From: Streptomyces sp. ISL-1
GTDB lineage: Bacteria > Actinomycetota > Actinomycetes > Streptomycetales > Streptomycetaceae
NCBI RefSeq assembly: GCF_018614585.1
Contig: NZ_JAGGOI010000034.1
Span: 103,015 to 167,014, forward strand
DNA length: 64,000 nt
Direction: 5' to 3'
The notes under the pieces are model-generated. The model had not been told where the DNA came from. It made no database searches and was given only the letters and a program-made list of their open reading frames with translations. Each line of letters starts with the position of its first letter. The stretch's first letter is position 1. Of the stretch, positions 8,099 to 16,007 are shown one piece after another. The position numbers were made by a program, and so were the translations under genes.

Positions 8099-8536
8099 TC
8101 ACATCCAGTTGTCGGAACCCGGGTTGCCGCCCGCCGCCAGGGTCGCGAGCCGGTCCACATAGTGCACCCAGCCCTCCCTGTGTGCGGCGCAGGCCTGGGG
8201 GGTGGGCAGGCCGCGGTGGACGAGGCGGAGCAGGGTGCCGTCCGGGACCGGTTCGAGGGTGATTTCGACCGTCGTGGAGCCGGGCGGGATGGACATACCG
8301 CCCTCGGCCCAGCCCCAGGTGAAGACGAGGCGTTTGGGCGGGTCGATCTCCACGAAACGGCCTTCGGCGACGTTGTCGCCGGTGATGTTCGTCCGGTAGG
8401 CACCGCCGGGCTCGAAGCTGAACCGGCCGTCCTTGCCCATCCACGACAGCCACTTGTTCCGGTCGGTGAAGAAGGAGAACACCGTCTCGGGCCGGGCGGC
8501 GATGCGCCGTTCCAGGGTGACCACGTCGGTACTCAC
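8099..8536 (-). CDS. SRPBCC (AHSA1-type) protein
   Basis: 145 aa; the GTG start overlaps the stop of the ArsR gene by 4 nt, so the two are translationally coupled. AHSA1-like fold marks: R-P-E-T-V-F-S-F-F-T-D near the N-terminus, the central F-V-E-I-D-P-P-K-R-L-V-F-T-W and the final helix H-R-E-G-W-V-H-Y-V-D-R-L-A. Small SRPBCC proteins paired with an ArsR repressor are widespread in actinobacteria; ligand and role are unknown. The paired repressor probably controls it. Confidence 0.75.
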   Translation of the reverse strand: MSTDVVTLERRIAARPETVFSFFTDRNKWLSWMGKDGRFSFEPGGAYRTNITGDNVAEGRFVEIDPPKRLVFTWGWAEGGMSIPPGSTTVEITLEPVPDGTLLRLVHRGLPTPQACAAHREGWVHYVDRLATLAAGGNPGSDNWM

Positions 8537-8874
8537 GGGCTCGTCCCTTCGGACTCTTCGGGCTGCTCGGCTCGTTCCGCCGCTTCCGCCAGCTCGGCGA
8601 GCGTGTCCAGTTTGGTGGCCCACATGGACTGCAGATAGTCGGCCAGCGGGCCCATGCCCTCGCGGTCGGCCCGGTAGAAGCGTTTCTTGCCCTCTTGGCG
8701 CAGCGTAACGAGGCCGGAGTCCCTGAGCACCTTGAGGTGCTGGGAAACCGCGCCGAACGTGACGTCGAACCGCTCGGCGATCTCGCCCGCGGACAGCTCT
8801 CCGTCCCAGACGAGGCGAAGAATCTCGCGACGTCTCGGCTCGGCGACCGCCCGTACCGCATCCATACACCTCAT
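8533..8874 (-). CDS. ArsR-family winged-helix repressor
   Basis: 113 aa. The wHTH is complete: R-R-R-E-I-L-R-L-V (about 13-21), L-S-A-G-E-I-A-E-R-F, then the recognition helix T-F-G-A-V-S-Q-H-L-K-V-L and the wing L-V-T-L-R-Q-E-G-K-K-R-F-Y. No metal-binding CxC motif is present, so metal sensing is unlikely. Start choice is uncertain: ATG 8874 (used), ATG 8865 with GAGG close by, or GTG 8886. Forms an operon with the downstream SRPBCC gene and is divergent from another SRPBCC gene; it probably binds the inverted repeat between them. Confidence 0.8.
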   Translation of the reverse strand: MRCMDAVRAVAEPRRREILRLVWDGELSAGEIAERFDVTFGAVSQHLKVLRDSGLVTLRQEGKKRFYRADREGMGPLADYLQSMWATKLDTLAELAEAAERAEQPEESEGTSP

Positions 8875-8914
8875 TTTAGCGGCCACTTCAACTTGCCATC
8901 GGTGGGGAAGTCAT

Positions 8915-8930
8915 TTTAGTCTCTACTAAA
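8915..8930. promoter_or_regulatory. Candidate ArsR operator in the divergent promoter
   Basis: Perfect inverted repeat TTTAGT-CTCT-ACTAAA, in AT-rich sequence between the divergent arsR and SRPBCC genes. The flanking TCATTTTAG (8911-8919) is repeated 40 nt away at 8871-8879, over the arsR start. ArsR proteins bind such short palindromes; assignment to this regulator is inferred from position. Confidence 0.5.
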
Positions 8931-8954
8931 GCAACCGACATAGGAGTACACGTC

Positions 8955-9377
8955 ATGGCGGACATCGCGATGCAGCTGCACATCGAGGCCGACGCGGACA
9001 CCGTGTACGCGGCGATCTCCACGACTGAGGGCATCAGGGGCTGGTTCACCACGACCGCCACCGCCGACAAGGACGTGGACGGTCTGCACGAGCTGCAGTT
9101 CCCGGGCGTGCCGGAGCCGTGGCGGCTGCGCATCACCGAGGCGGAGCCCGGCAAGCGGCTCGTCCTGGCGGCCGAGAACGGCCCCTGGACCGGCACTCTG
9201 CAGTCTTACGAGGTCCTCACCCGCCCCGAGGGCGACGTCACTCTGCGTTTCACGCACAGCGGCTTCCCCGCCGTCGACGACGCCTACCGGGACTTCACAT
9301 ACGGCTGGGCAACGAAGTTCGTACAGCTCAAGGCCTATGCCGAGACGGGCAAACCCGCACCCTTCTTCAACAGCTGA
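8955..9377 (+). CDS. SRPBCC-domain protein
   Basis: 140 aa, with AGGAG before the ATG. An AHSA1/SRPBCC fold is indicated by the opening I-A-M-Q-L-H-I-E-A-D-A-D-T-V-Y, G-W-F-T-T and the closing helix A-T-K-F-V-Q-L-K-A-Y. First gene of a rightward group with a TIGR03086-type gene and another SRPBCC gene, divergent from arsR, so likely under the same repressor. Function unknown. Confidence 0.72.
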   Translation: MADIAMQLHIEADADTVYAAISTTEGIRGWFTTTATADKDVDGLHELQFPGVPEPWRLRITEAEPGKRLVLAAENGPWTGTLQSYEVLTRPEGDVTLRFTHSGFPAVDDAYRDFTYGWATKFVQLKAYAETGKPAPFFNS

Positions 9378-9394
9378 CCTCCGAGGGAGATGTC

Positions 9395-9967
9395 ATGAAC
9401 ATCGAGCACAGCACGCTGCGCACCGCCATCCGGGAATGCGCCGATGAGGTCGCGGCGACGGCCACCGGCATCCGTACCGAACAGCTCGGCTACCGCACCC
9501 CGTGCGAGAAGTACACCGTCGCCGAGCTCCTCGACCACCTGGGCGAGACGCTGTCCTCCTCCGCGCGCGCCGCACGCAAGGAGCAGCAGCCGGCCGAGGC
9601 CGATGGATCGGCCACGTCACCGACGGACGTCGCCGAGTCGGCGGACCGAGCCGCGGCGGCCTGGGGCAACCCCGGCGCGTACGAGGGCATCACCGATTTC
9701 GGCCCCGGCGAGATGCCGGCCGGCTTCGCGTCCGCCATCACCCTGGAAGAACTCGCCCTGCACGGCTGGGACCTGGCCCGCGCCACCGGGCAGACCTTCG
9801 CCATCAGCGAGGACACAGCGCAACTCGCGCTCGGCGCGGTCGAGCAGATCGCGGAGCAGGCCCGGACCAACGGCGCCTATGGCCCCCTCGTCCCCGTATC
9901 CGTCGACGCGCCTGCCTTCCAGCGTGCCCTCGGTGCCAGCGGGAGGAATCCTGAGTGGGCCGGATGA
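9395..9967 (+). CDS. TIGR03086-type DinB/MDMPI-family metal-binding protein
   Basis: 190 aa, with GAGGGAG upstream of the ATG at 9395. The N-terminal domain has the metal-binding His in L-L-D-H-L-G-E (about residue 48). A second conserved segment L-A-L-H-G-W-D-L-A-R-A-T-G (about 126-138) carries another ligand His and the tryptophan typical of TIGR03086 proteins, which are related to mycothiol-dependent enzymes. Substrate unknown. Lies between two SRPBCC genes in one apparent transcription unit. Confidence 0.78.
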   Translation: MNIEHSTLRTAIRECADEVAATATGIRTEQLGYRTPCEKYTVAELLDHLGETLSSSARAARKEQQPAEADGSATSPTDVAESADRAAAAWGNPGAYEGITDFGPGEMPAGFASAITLEELALHGWDLARATGQTFAISEDTAQLALGAVEQIAEQARTNGAYGPLVPVSVDAPAFQRALGASGRNPEWAG

Positions 9968-10010
9968 CCGCCCGGCGAGAGGCGACCGGAAAGGAGATCG
10001 AGGGACCGGA

Positions 10011-10475
10011 ATGACGATCGACGAGACAGCGGAGCGGGTGATCCCGCTCCCGCCCGACCGGGTGGCGGGGTACGCCATGGACTGGCGCAACGATCCCGAG
10101 TGGACCCAGGGCATCCGCACGGCCGAGCAGACCCGGGAGGCGGATGGAGGCGGCTTCGGCGTCGGCGCCGAGGTTACTCGTACCGCCCACTTCCTCGGCA
10201 AACGCATCGACTACGTGCTCCGCGTCGCCGTGTACGAACCTCCACAGCTGCTGGACATGGTCTCCGTGGCGGGGCCCATGCCCATGCACGTCACGTACAC
10301 CTTCGACCCACACCCACAGGGCACACTCGCGCGCATCCGGGTTCAGGGCGACGCCGGCCGCTACTACCGCCTGGCCGCGCCCATCATGGCAAGAAAAGTC
10401 CGTTCCTCGACCGGCAAGGACCTACGCGATCTGGCGCGCAAGCTGCTGGAGCCACCACAATCCGCGGACGCCTGA
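10011..10475 (+). CDS. SRPBCC-domain protein
   Basis: 154 aa starting at ATG 10011; the ribosome site is weak (GGGACCGGA). Polyketide-cyclase/dehydrase-like fold: opening I-D-E-T-A-E-R-V-I-P-L-P, then W-R-N-D-P-E-W and a C-terminal helix with D-L-R-D-L-A-R-K-L-L. Third SRPBCC gene of this small region. Its stop is followed immediately by an integrase fragment. Confidence 0.65.
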   Translation: MTIDETAERVIPLPPDRVAGYAMDWRNDPEWTQGIRTAEQTREADGGGFGVGAEVTRTAHFLGKRIDYVLRVAVYEPPQLLDMVSVAGPMPMHVTYTFDPHPQGTLARIRVQGDAGRYYRLAAPIMARKVRSSTGKDLRDLARKLLEPPQSADA

Positions 10476-10543
10476 CTGTTGTGGGAGAAGGGCAAGCCGT
10501 TCCGGCGCGGTGCACCTTCGGGCGGAAGTGGCGCAAGGCTCGA
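10476..10543 (+). pseudogene. Integrase fragment A (tyrosine recombinase core)
   Basis: DNA matches by eye the intact integrase gene at about 61366-61432. The fragment encodes an E-K-G-x-P-F-R-R segment, then after a frameshift F-G-R-K-W-R-K-A-R, equivalent to G-E-K-G-A-P-F-R-R and F-G-R-K-W-R-Q-A-R of the intact enzyme. Same orientation as the intact gene. The next part of the same protein appears at 15087 on the far side of the conservon. Confidence 0.7.
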
Positions 10544-10709
10544 AGTGGTTCGATCCGACATATGTCACAGCACTGAGGCCAGTTCGGGAACGTCCGGTCC
10601 GGCAAATCATTCCCCATGACGTCACCGCTCGTGACGTGGAGTGCTGTTAGAGGTAACGTGCGCCGTACACTTTTCGGCCTGCTGGCTGATATCGCGACCA
10701 GGGACTGTG

Positions 10710-12344
10710 ATGCAGGAACCTTCGATGTGGCCCGCTCATGCCCGCGAGGAGATGACGTCAGTCGACTCCAAGGCGTGGCATGTCCCGGACACTCTGGGCG
10801 AGGGTGGCAAGGCAGTTGACCGCCACATGGTGCTTCTCGCGGTGTTGCCTGCCGGGCTGGTCACAATCACCGGAGCCGCAGCCGGTGCTCTCTTGTTCAC
10901 CGCGGGTGTGGGCCACGTCGACAAGGCCGCCTTCTGGGTTCTGCTCACGGGCGAGTTGCTGCTCATCTGCGCGATCCTCATGGGCGCAGGGCTCTTCGCC
11001 TCCACCAAGGCCCGGGCCGTCGCGCGCCGCTATACCGAGCTGAGCCTCTTCGCCGCACGCGGCCAGGCCGAACTGGCCAAGCTGCGGCAGCAGATGGAGC
11101 GTGGCCAAGAGCTGATAGAGCGTCAGCGGCAGCAGGACAGCCCGTTGCCCGTGCCGACGGGGGATGCGCCGGATCGGCTTGGACACGAGGTCGCATCCGC
11201 CCAGCGCGCTGCCGAGGCGACGGCGGTGGATCTCGCGGCACGGTCGCGCGGCGGCGAGCAGTTCGAGGTCTTCGCCAATCTGGCCCGCAGGCTGGAGTCT
11301 TTGGTGCACCGCGAGATCGGGCTGCTGGACGACCTGGAGAACGAGGTCGAGAACCCGGACTTGCTCAAGGGTTTGTTCCATGTGGACCACCTGGCTACCC
11401 GTATCCGGCGATACGCCGAGAATCTCGCCGTGCTCGGCGGCGCAGTCTCCTACCGCCAGTGGACCCGACCGGTCAGCATGAGCGATGTGCTGCGTTCCGC
11501 GGCTGCGGAGATCGAGCAGTATTCGCGGGTCAAGATGGTGCCCCCGGTAGACGGGACGGTGAGCGGGCACGCGGTCGTCGACGTGGTCCACCTGCTGGCG
11601 GAGCTGGTGGAGAACGCCACGGTGTTCTCCCCTCCCCAGACCCAGGTGCTGCTGCGTGCCGAGCACGTCACCGCCGGTCTGGCGGTCCAGGTCGAGGACC
11701 GTGGCCTGGGCATGACCTCCACCGAGCGGAACCAGACGAATGCCCTGCTCGCTTCCCCTGATGGGATCGCTTTGGGTGAGCGGCTCCAGGACGGTCGGAT
11801 CGGCCTGTATGTGGTCTCTGTCCTTGCCCGGCGGCACGGCATCGCCGTACAGCTCAAGAGCAATATCTACGGCGGTACAGAGGCTGTGGTGGTGCTGCCG
11901 CATGAGCTGCTGGGCCGGCGTCCGGACGTGGTGGAATCACAGCAACAACCGTCGGTCGTCACTCCGTCCGCCCCTCATGGGCACGTCGACGACTCGGCGG
12001 AGCAGGCAGTTGTGCGGGACACGCCCATCGCTCCGGGCCCGGTACCGACACTGGTACCCGCACCGGTACCCGCACCCGCACCGGTGGCCGGACCACCATT
12101 CGCCCCCGTCGCGTCCCCCGCGCCGGAGGTTGGTCGCCCCGTGCTGCCCAAGCGCCGCCGTCAGGAACACCTCTCCCCGCAACTGCGGCAGCCCTCCCAC
12201 GCCGCCGCGGCGCCGAAGGAGGTCGAGCACGATCCCGGCCTGATGGCCGCCTTCCAGACCGGCGTCCGCCTGGCCGAAGAAGCCGAGGAAACCGGCACCT
12301 CCCCATCACTTGCCGGTCATACCCGACCGGACCCGGCCCCCTAG
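10710..12344 (+). CDS. cvnA: Conservon sensor protein CvnA (histidine kinase-like ATPase)
   Basis: About 544 aa. Two membrane helices (about 40-65 and 73-97) are followed by a coiled coil (110-145) and a GHKL ATPase domain. The N box is E-L-V-E-N-A-T, the G1 box E-D-R-G-L-G-M, and the end of the domain is G-L-Y-V-V-S-V-L-A-R-R-H-G-I. The C-terminal 130 residues are Pro/Ala-rich and probably disordered. No extracellular loop of note. Conservon sensors act with a roadblock protein, a DUF742 protein and a small GTPase at the membrane, resembling a eukaryotic-type G-protein system. ATG 10710 is used; ATG 10725 and 10752 are alternatives. Confidence 0.85.
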   Translation: MQEPSMWPAHAREEMTSVDSKAWHVPDTLGEGGKAVDRHMVLLAVLPAGLVTITGAAAGALLFTAGVGHVDKAAFWVLLTGELLLICAILMGAGLFASTKARAVARRYTELSLFAARGQAELAKLRQQMERGQELIERQRQQDSPLPVPTGDAPDRLGHEVASAQRAAEATAVDLAARSRGGEQFEVFANLARRLESLVHREIGLLDDLENEVENPDLLKGLFHVDHLATRIRRYAENLAVLGGAVSYRQWTRPVSMSDVLRSAAAEIEQYSRVKMVPPVDGTVSGHAVVDVVHLLAELVENATVFSPPQTQVLLRAEHVTAGLAVQVEDRGLGMTSTERNQTNALLASPDGIALGERLQDGRIGLYVVSVLARRHGIAVQLKSNIYGGTEAVVVLPHELLGRRPDVVESQQQPSVVTPSAPHGHVDDSAEQAVVRDTPIAPGPVPTLVPAPVPAPAPVAGPPFAPVASPAPEVGRPVLPKRRRQEHLSPQLRQPSHAAAAPKEVEHDPGLMAAFQTGVRLAEEAEETGTSPSLAGHTRPDPAP

Positions 12345-12377
12345 CAGTTTCACGTCATTGAGGAGAAGTGCGCGATC

Positions 12378-12773
12378 GTGGTGAGCGAAGATCTTTCTTG
12401 GCTGTTGAGCGGCCTTGTACAGCGCGTACCGCATACGCGGAGCGCACTGCTGTTGTCCTCGGACGGTCTGGTGATGGCCTCGGACGGACTGGACAAAGAC
12501 GCAGCGGATCATCTGGCGGCCCTCTCCAGCGGGCTCTACTCCCTGGCCCGCAGTGCCGGCAAGCGATTTGACGACGGCGGTGATGTGCAGCAGATCGTGA
12601 CCCAGCTCAGCAGCTCGCTGCTCTTTGTCTCCGCGGCCGGGCAGGGTGCGCTGTTGGCAGTGCTCGCCGGGCGCGAAGCGGATGTGTCGGTGCTGGGCTA
12701 CGAGATCACCATGATGGTCAAGAGCGTCCGCCCCCACCTGGGGGCCGCTCCCCGTCAGTCGGTCGGGCAGTGA
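12378..12773 (+). CDS. cvnB: Conservon roadblock/LC7 protein CvnB
   Basis: 131 aa starting GTG (12378 or 12381), with GAGGAGAAG upstream. Roadblock/LC7 fold: L-S-W-L-L-S-G-L-V-Q-R-V-P at the start, A-L-L-L-S-S-D-G-L-V-M-A-S and L-A-V-L-A-G-R-E-A-D-V-S-V-L-G-Y-E. Roadblock proteins are thought to act as regulators or GTPase-activating partners of CvnD. The spacing to cvnC is 3 nt. Confidence 0.88.
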   Translation: MVSEDLSWLLSGLVQRVPHTRSALLLSSDGLVMASDGLDKDAADHLAALSSGLYSLARSAGKRFDDGGDVQQIVTQLSSSLLFVSAAGQGALLAVLAGREADVSVLGYEITMMVKSVRPHLGAAPRQSVGQ

Positions 12774-12776
12774 CAG

Positions 12777-13169
12777 ATGCCGGACGACTCGGACGATCCG
12801 GATGGGCCGTTGTTCGACGATGCCGTCGGGCGGCTGGTCCGGCCGTACACCGTCAGCGACGGACGCACCAGACCCACGTGCCACTTCGACTTGATGACCA
12901 TGGTGGTGGCCACGGGCACCGTGCTTCGGAGCAACCTCGGACTGGATCACGCACATGTGCTTGAGCTGTGCCGGACGCCGGTCACGGTGGCTGAGATCGC
13001 GGGTCACACACGAATGCCCGCAACGGTGATCAAGGTGCTGCTGTCCGACTTGGCGGAGCGTGGCGCGGTCGTCACGCGACCCTTCAACACGGGAAAACAG
13101 GGGCCAAATCCTGGCCCCGATCCAGATCTATTGGAGGCGTTGCGCGATGGGCTCCTCAAACGACTCTGA
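12777..13169 (+). CDS. cvnC: Conservon DUF742 protein CvnC
   Basis: 130 aa. Matches DUF742: L-V-R-P-Y-T-V-S-D-G-R-T-R-P near the N-terminus and a winged-helix-like core with P-V-T-V-A-E-I-A-G-H and L-P-class helix V-I-K-V-L-L-S-D-L. Part of the CvnABCD complex; it overlaps cvnD by 23 nt. Biochemical role unknown; a DNA-binding-like fold is suggested by the wHTH pattern. Confidence 0.85.
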   Translation: MPDDSDDPDGPLFDDAVGRLVRPYTVSDGRTRPTCHFDLMTMVVATGTVLRSNLGLDHAHVLELCRTPVTVAEIAGHTRMPATVIKVLLSDLAERGAVVTRPFNTGKQGPNPGPDPDLLEALRDGLLKRL

Positions 13170-13812
13170 GGCACCCGGTGCAGAGTCACTTCCGATGGGG
13201 ATCAAGATTCTGGTCGCCGGGGGCTTCGGGGTGGGCAAGACCACCTTTGTGGGATCTGTCAGCGAGATTGAGCCGCTGAGCACGGAAGAGCTGCTGACCG
13301 AGGTCAGTGCCGCCACGGACAGGCTGGACGGGGTGGAGAACAAGGCCACCACCACGGTCGCGATGGACTTCGGCCGGATCACCATCAGCCCCCACCACGT
13401 GCTCTATTTGTTCGGCACGCCCGGCCAGGAGCGCTTTTGGTTCATGTGGGACGAGATGTCAGCCGGCGCACTCGGTGCCGTAGTGCTCGCCGACACCCGC
13501 CGGCTGGACCACAGTTTCGCGGCGGTTGACTTCTTTGAAGCGCGTGGCATCAGATTCCTCGTCGCGGTCAATGAGTTCGACGGGGCGCACCACTATCAGC
13601 CGGAAGAGGTACGGGCGGCGCTGGACCTCAAGCCCGAGGTGCCGGTGGTCCTGTGTGATGCCCGCCTGTCCAGATCGGGTATTCGGATTCTACTTTCCCT
13701 CGTGCAGCATCTGATCGATTCAAGGGGTTCCCATGGCAGCGACGGTGTACAAATCTCCCTTCGGAGGGGAGATCGCAGTGCGTCATCTGCTTCTCCCTCC
13801 GGAGGACCCTGA
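13147..13812 (+). CDS. cvnD: Conservon small GTPase CvnD
   Basis: 221 aa, starting at ATG 13147 inside the end of cvnC. P-loop G-G-F-G-V-G-K-T at residues 25-32; a G3-like G-T-P-G-Q-E-R; and N-E-F-D-G in place of the N-K-x-D base-recognition motif, as in other CvnD proteins. The GTPase fold ends near residue 195. The last 27 residues are Ser/Arg/Gly-rich and read through the first 80 nt of the next gene in another frame, so they may be an accidental extension. Confidence 0.88.
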   Translation: MGSSNDSEAPGAESLPMGIKILVAGGFGVGKTTFVGSVSEIEPLSTEELLTEVSAATDRLDGVENKATTTVAMDFGRITISPHHVLYLFGTPGQERFWFMWDEMSAGALGAVVLADTRRLDHSFAAVDFFEARGIRFLVAVNEFDGAHHYQPEEVRAALDLKPEVPVVLCDARLSRSGIRILLSLVQHLIDSRGSHGSDGVQISLRRGDRSASSASPSGGP

Positions 13813-14338
13813 GGCGCAGGCCCGGGCACTCCGGCTCAGGGAACTGGGGATCGAGGACAAGCCCGTTCCTGAGTTCGACGACTTCGCGCGTGAACTGGCG
13901 AAGCGCACCGGGGGGTGCTACGCGGGGGTCAATTTCTTCATCGACGAGAACCGTCAGTACTTCGCGGGCCTGTACAGCGCGGCCTCCGACACCACCGTGG
14001 AGCTGGAGTCCCCCCTTCTCGAGGACCCCGTCCCCGGCCGGGTGATGCCTCGTGACTTCGACATTGGTTTCTGCCCGCATGTGGTCAGGCGGCGCAAGGC
14101 TCTGGTGCTGGAGGATGTCCGCGACTATCCACGTTATGCCGGGAATCACGTGGTCGATGCGATCGGAATCCACTCCTACCTGGGAGCGCCGCTGATCGAC
14201 CACACGGGCATGGTGCTGGGCACGATCTGTGTAGTGGACCAGGATCCCCAGCCCTGGGGTCATAAAGGGCTGGAGACCATCAAGACGATGGCGGCCGAAC
14301 TGGTGGAGCGCATCGAGCGGTCGGAGCACGGCCGGTGA
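13733..14338 (+). CDS. GAF-domain sensor protein of the conservon
   Basis: 201 aa; AAGGGG lies 5 nt before the ATG. A single GAF domain spans about residues 35-195 (F-D-D-F-A-R-E-L-A-K-R-T, F-F-I-D-E-N-R-Q-Y-F, the G-F-C-P-H-V motif, Y-L-G-A-P-L-I-D and L-G-T-I-C-V-V-D). Conservons often end in a cytochrome P450; this one ends in a GAF protein instead, so the signal may be a small molecule or redox state. A Cys-Pro-His in G-F-C-P-H-V could bind a ligand (inference). Confidence 0.82.
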   Translation: MAATVYKSPFGGEIAVRHLLLPPEDPEAQARALRLRELGIEDKPVPEFDDFARELAKRTGGCYAGVNFFIDENRQYFAGLYSAASDTTVELESPLLEDPVPGRVMPRDFDIGFCPHVVRRRKALVLEDVRDYPRYAGNHVVDAIGIHSYLGAPLIDHTGMVLGTICVVDQDPQPWGHKGLETIKTMAAELVERIERSEHGR

Positions 14339-14697
14339 GGGAGCCTGCCTGAGGCGATCGGCCGGAGCTGTAGACCCGCGGCACCGTCCCGTTGTGGAGG
14401 GGCGCCAGCCCGTTCGAGCCGGGCCGGGCGGGCCGACACCCGCTCCAGGAGTTCGGTCGCAAGTCTGAACTTGGCCTGCGGAGCGCCCTCGGACGGGCTG
14501 TCCTCGTACGTCCGCTTCCGCCGCTGTCCGCCGTCGTTGACGTCAGCGGTGGATGCCAGTCCGCGAAGAGGGCGTGCCACGGCCCCTCCGCTCAGGCAGG
14601 CCGCGGCATCGCCGTCCCGCTGCGCAAAGTCCGGAACTGACCGCCGGGGCGGGCTCCTCCGCAGGTGTCTTCCCGGAGCTGCCTGGTGATCAACTTG
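14339..14697. other. Gap with no recognised gene
   Basis: Both strands were read. Open frames exist only because of high GC content; none has a convincing ribosome site and a family match. It is the start of a decayed 4 kb stretch. Confidence 0.4.
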
Positions 14698-14943
14698 TCA
14701 CGAACTCGCGGTGAAGCGGACAGACCAGGCGTAGCCGCTCAAGGTGTCGTGCGGCACCCGCCGGACTTCCGTGACCCGGCAACCGTCGTGTGCATACTTG
14801 CGGGCGAACCGGTCGAGGCGCTGCGCGTCGGTGAGATCCTCCATGGACAGCGGTGCTCCGACGACGAGGTCTTCGTGAAGGACTGTGTCCGGCGCGGCAT
14901 CGTCTGAGCAGGCCGAGCAATGATGCGTTTTGGGTAGGGGCAT
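14698..14943 (-). CDS. Small hypothetical protein
   Basis: 81 aa from ATG (complement 14941-14943), with GAGGAGGG 11 nt upstream. The protein starts with H-H-C-S-A-C, followed by a charged segment (D-L-T-D-A-Q-R-L-D-R-F-A-R-K-Y) and ends with a beta-like A-W-S-V-R-F-T. Natural amino-acid composition and a plausible ribosome site favour a real gene, but no family is recognised. Confidence 0.4.
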   Translation of the reverse strand: MPLPKTHHCSACSDDAAPDTVLHEDLVVGAPLSMEDLTDAQRLDRFARKYAHDGCRVTEVRRVPHDTLSGYAWSVRFTASS

Positions 14944-15086
14944 ACGACCAGTGTCCCTCCTCACCTGGATTCCCTGGACGTTCACAGCACGAATGCCGCG
15001 CTGCAGAGCGCCTTGGCCAAGGGCTGACGTGTCCCCCGGCGGGATTGTGGGCCATGGTTGTGCTGCGGGCCTGGACCCGCCAAAGG

Positions 15087-15190
15087 TCGCTTCTACGACC
15101 TGCGCCACACCGGGCGCACCCTGTCGACGCAGTCCGGCACGCGCTGAAAACGCGATGGTCCGCGTCCGCCAGTCCGGAGAAGGCCGCGAT
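15087..15190 (+). pseudogene. Integrase fragment B (tyrosine recombinase C-terminus)
   Basis: Encodes F-Y-D-L-R-H-T-G-R-T-L-S-T-Q-S-G, equivalent to V-Y-D-L-R-H-T-G-H-T-L-S-T-Q-S-G of the intact integrase (about 61470-61514), then hits a TGA. The DNA remains similar for a further 50 nt (the M-V-R-A-G-Q-S-S-E region). Same strand as fragment A, and it continues the protein almost exactly where A stops. Confidence 0.7.
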
Positions 15191-15227
15191 GAGGACGAGG
15201 GAGAGGGCTCTGCCCCGCAATGCAACG

Positions 15228-15263
15228 AGCTGGGGCCCGCACCTCACGGTGCGGGCCCCAGCT
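15228..15263 (-). terminator. Strong terminator of the cold-shock gene
   Basis: Perfect 16-bp stem (AGCTGGGGCCCGCACC with its complement) and a 4-nt TCAC loop, 18 nt beyond the stop of the leftward cold-shock gene. No U-tract, as usual in Streptomyces. Confidence 0.85.
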
Positions 15264-15281
15264 GCGTACTATGCGTCAGCG

Positions 15282-15485
15282 TCAGGCGGGAACGATGTTC
15301 TCGGCCGTCGGGCCCTTCTGACCCTGCGCGATGTCGAAGTTCACCTTCTGGCCTTCCTGCAGCTCACGGAAGCCCTGGGCGGCGATGTTCGAGTAGTGGG
15401 CGAACACGTCCGGGCCGCCACCGTCCTGCTCGATGAAGCCGAAGCCCTTTTCAGCGTTGAACCACTTCACGGTGCCAGATGCCAT
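15282..15485 (-). CDS. Cold-shock protein, CspA family
   Basis: 67 aa, standard length for the family. Single-strand RNA/DNA-binding OB fold with RNP1 K-G-F-G-F-I (residues 13-18) and RNP2 V-F-A-H-Y (about 27-31); G-T-V-K-W-F-N at the start. Acts as an RNA chaperone in the cytoplasm. Ribosome site GAAGGAGAT, 8 nt before the ATG. The 5' untranslated region is probably long, as in other csp genes, where it regulates translation by temperature. Confidence 0.95.
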   Translation of the reverse strand: MASGTVKWFNAEKGFGFIEQDGGGPDVFAHYSNIAAQGFRELQEGQKVNFDIAQGQKGPTAENIVPA

Positions 15486-16007
15486 GTCAAATCTCCTTCG
15501 GGGCAGTGCCCGGAGTCCGCACTTTGCCGACTCCGTGTCGCTTTAATGATTGCCCCGCCCGGAAAATGACCGGAAATACAAAAGTGCTCCCACCTGGAAT
15601 GAACAACAGGTAGGGGCACTTGGAGTTTTGGGAACCACAACTGCAACTGGGATCGAGAGTACCACGGTGAGATCGGACCTTGCGCTGGTGGATAATTCAG
15701 CCGGCCTGCTGGTGAGATAGCCTCACCGCGCGTTGCGTCGATTTCTCACCTCGCGGCCACAGATATTGGCTCGTCCTTGACGAAGTGTTTCCGCGAGGGG
15801 GCCGCCCGTCAGTGCTGTGAAGAGGCGCGCCGCCGACCGCACCGTCACCGCCGGGCCCGCAAGAACGCCGTCGACCGGCGCAGGCTCGCCGGCCGGATCG
15901 CCGGCCCACACCGACCGCCCCGGCCCGCACCCCTCTCGGCCGCCTCGATCAGGCTCTCGCCGGTCGCCGGCGGACGGGATGCCGCTGTTGCGGTCGTCAG
16001 ATGATCC
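15486..16007. other. csp leader region and gap
   Basis: 15486-15575 is the likely leader and promoter of the leftward cold-shock gene (AT-richer, with CTTTAATGATT at 15541-15551). A hairpin at 15582-15621 follows. From 15650 to 16007 no gene with family support was found on either strand. Confidence 0.4.
15582..15621. terminator. Imperfect hairpin upstream of csp
   Basis: Left arm AAGTGCTCCCACCTG pairs with CAGGTAGGGGCACTT (13 of 15 bp) around a 10-nt loop. It could end transcripts entering from the right, or be an upstream element of the csp promoter. No neighbouring gene decides between these. Confidence 0.4.

Noticed and set aside
14260..14580. Leftward frame with a short natural-looking helix in the gap after the GAF gene
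   Set aside because: It overlaps the end of the GAF gene antisense and has no family match.
15697..15930. Leftward frames upstream of the cold-shock gene
   Set aside because: Arg/Gly-rich, no ribosome site, no motif.
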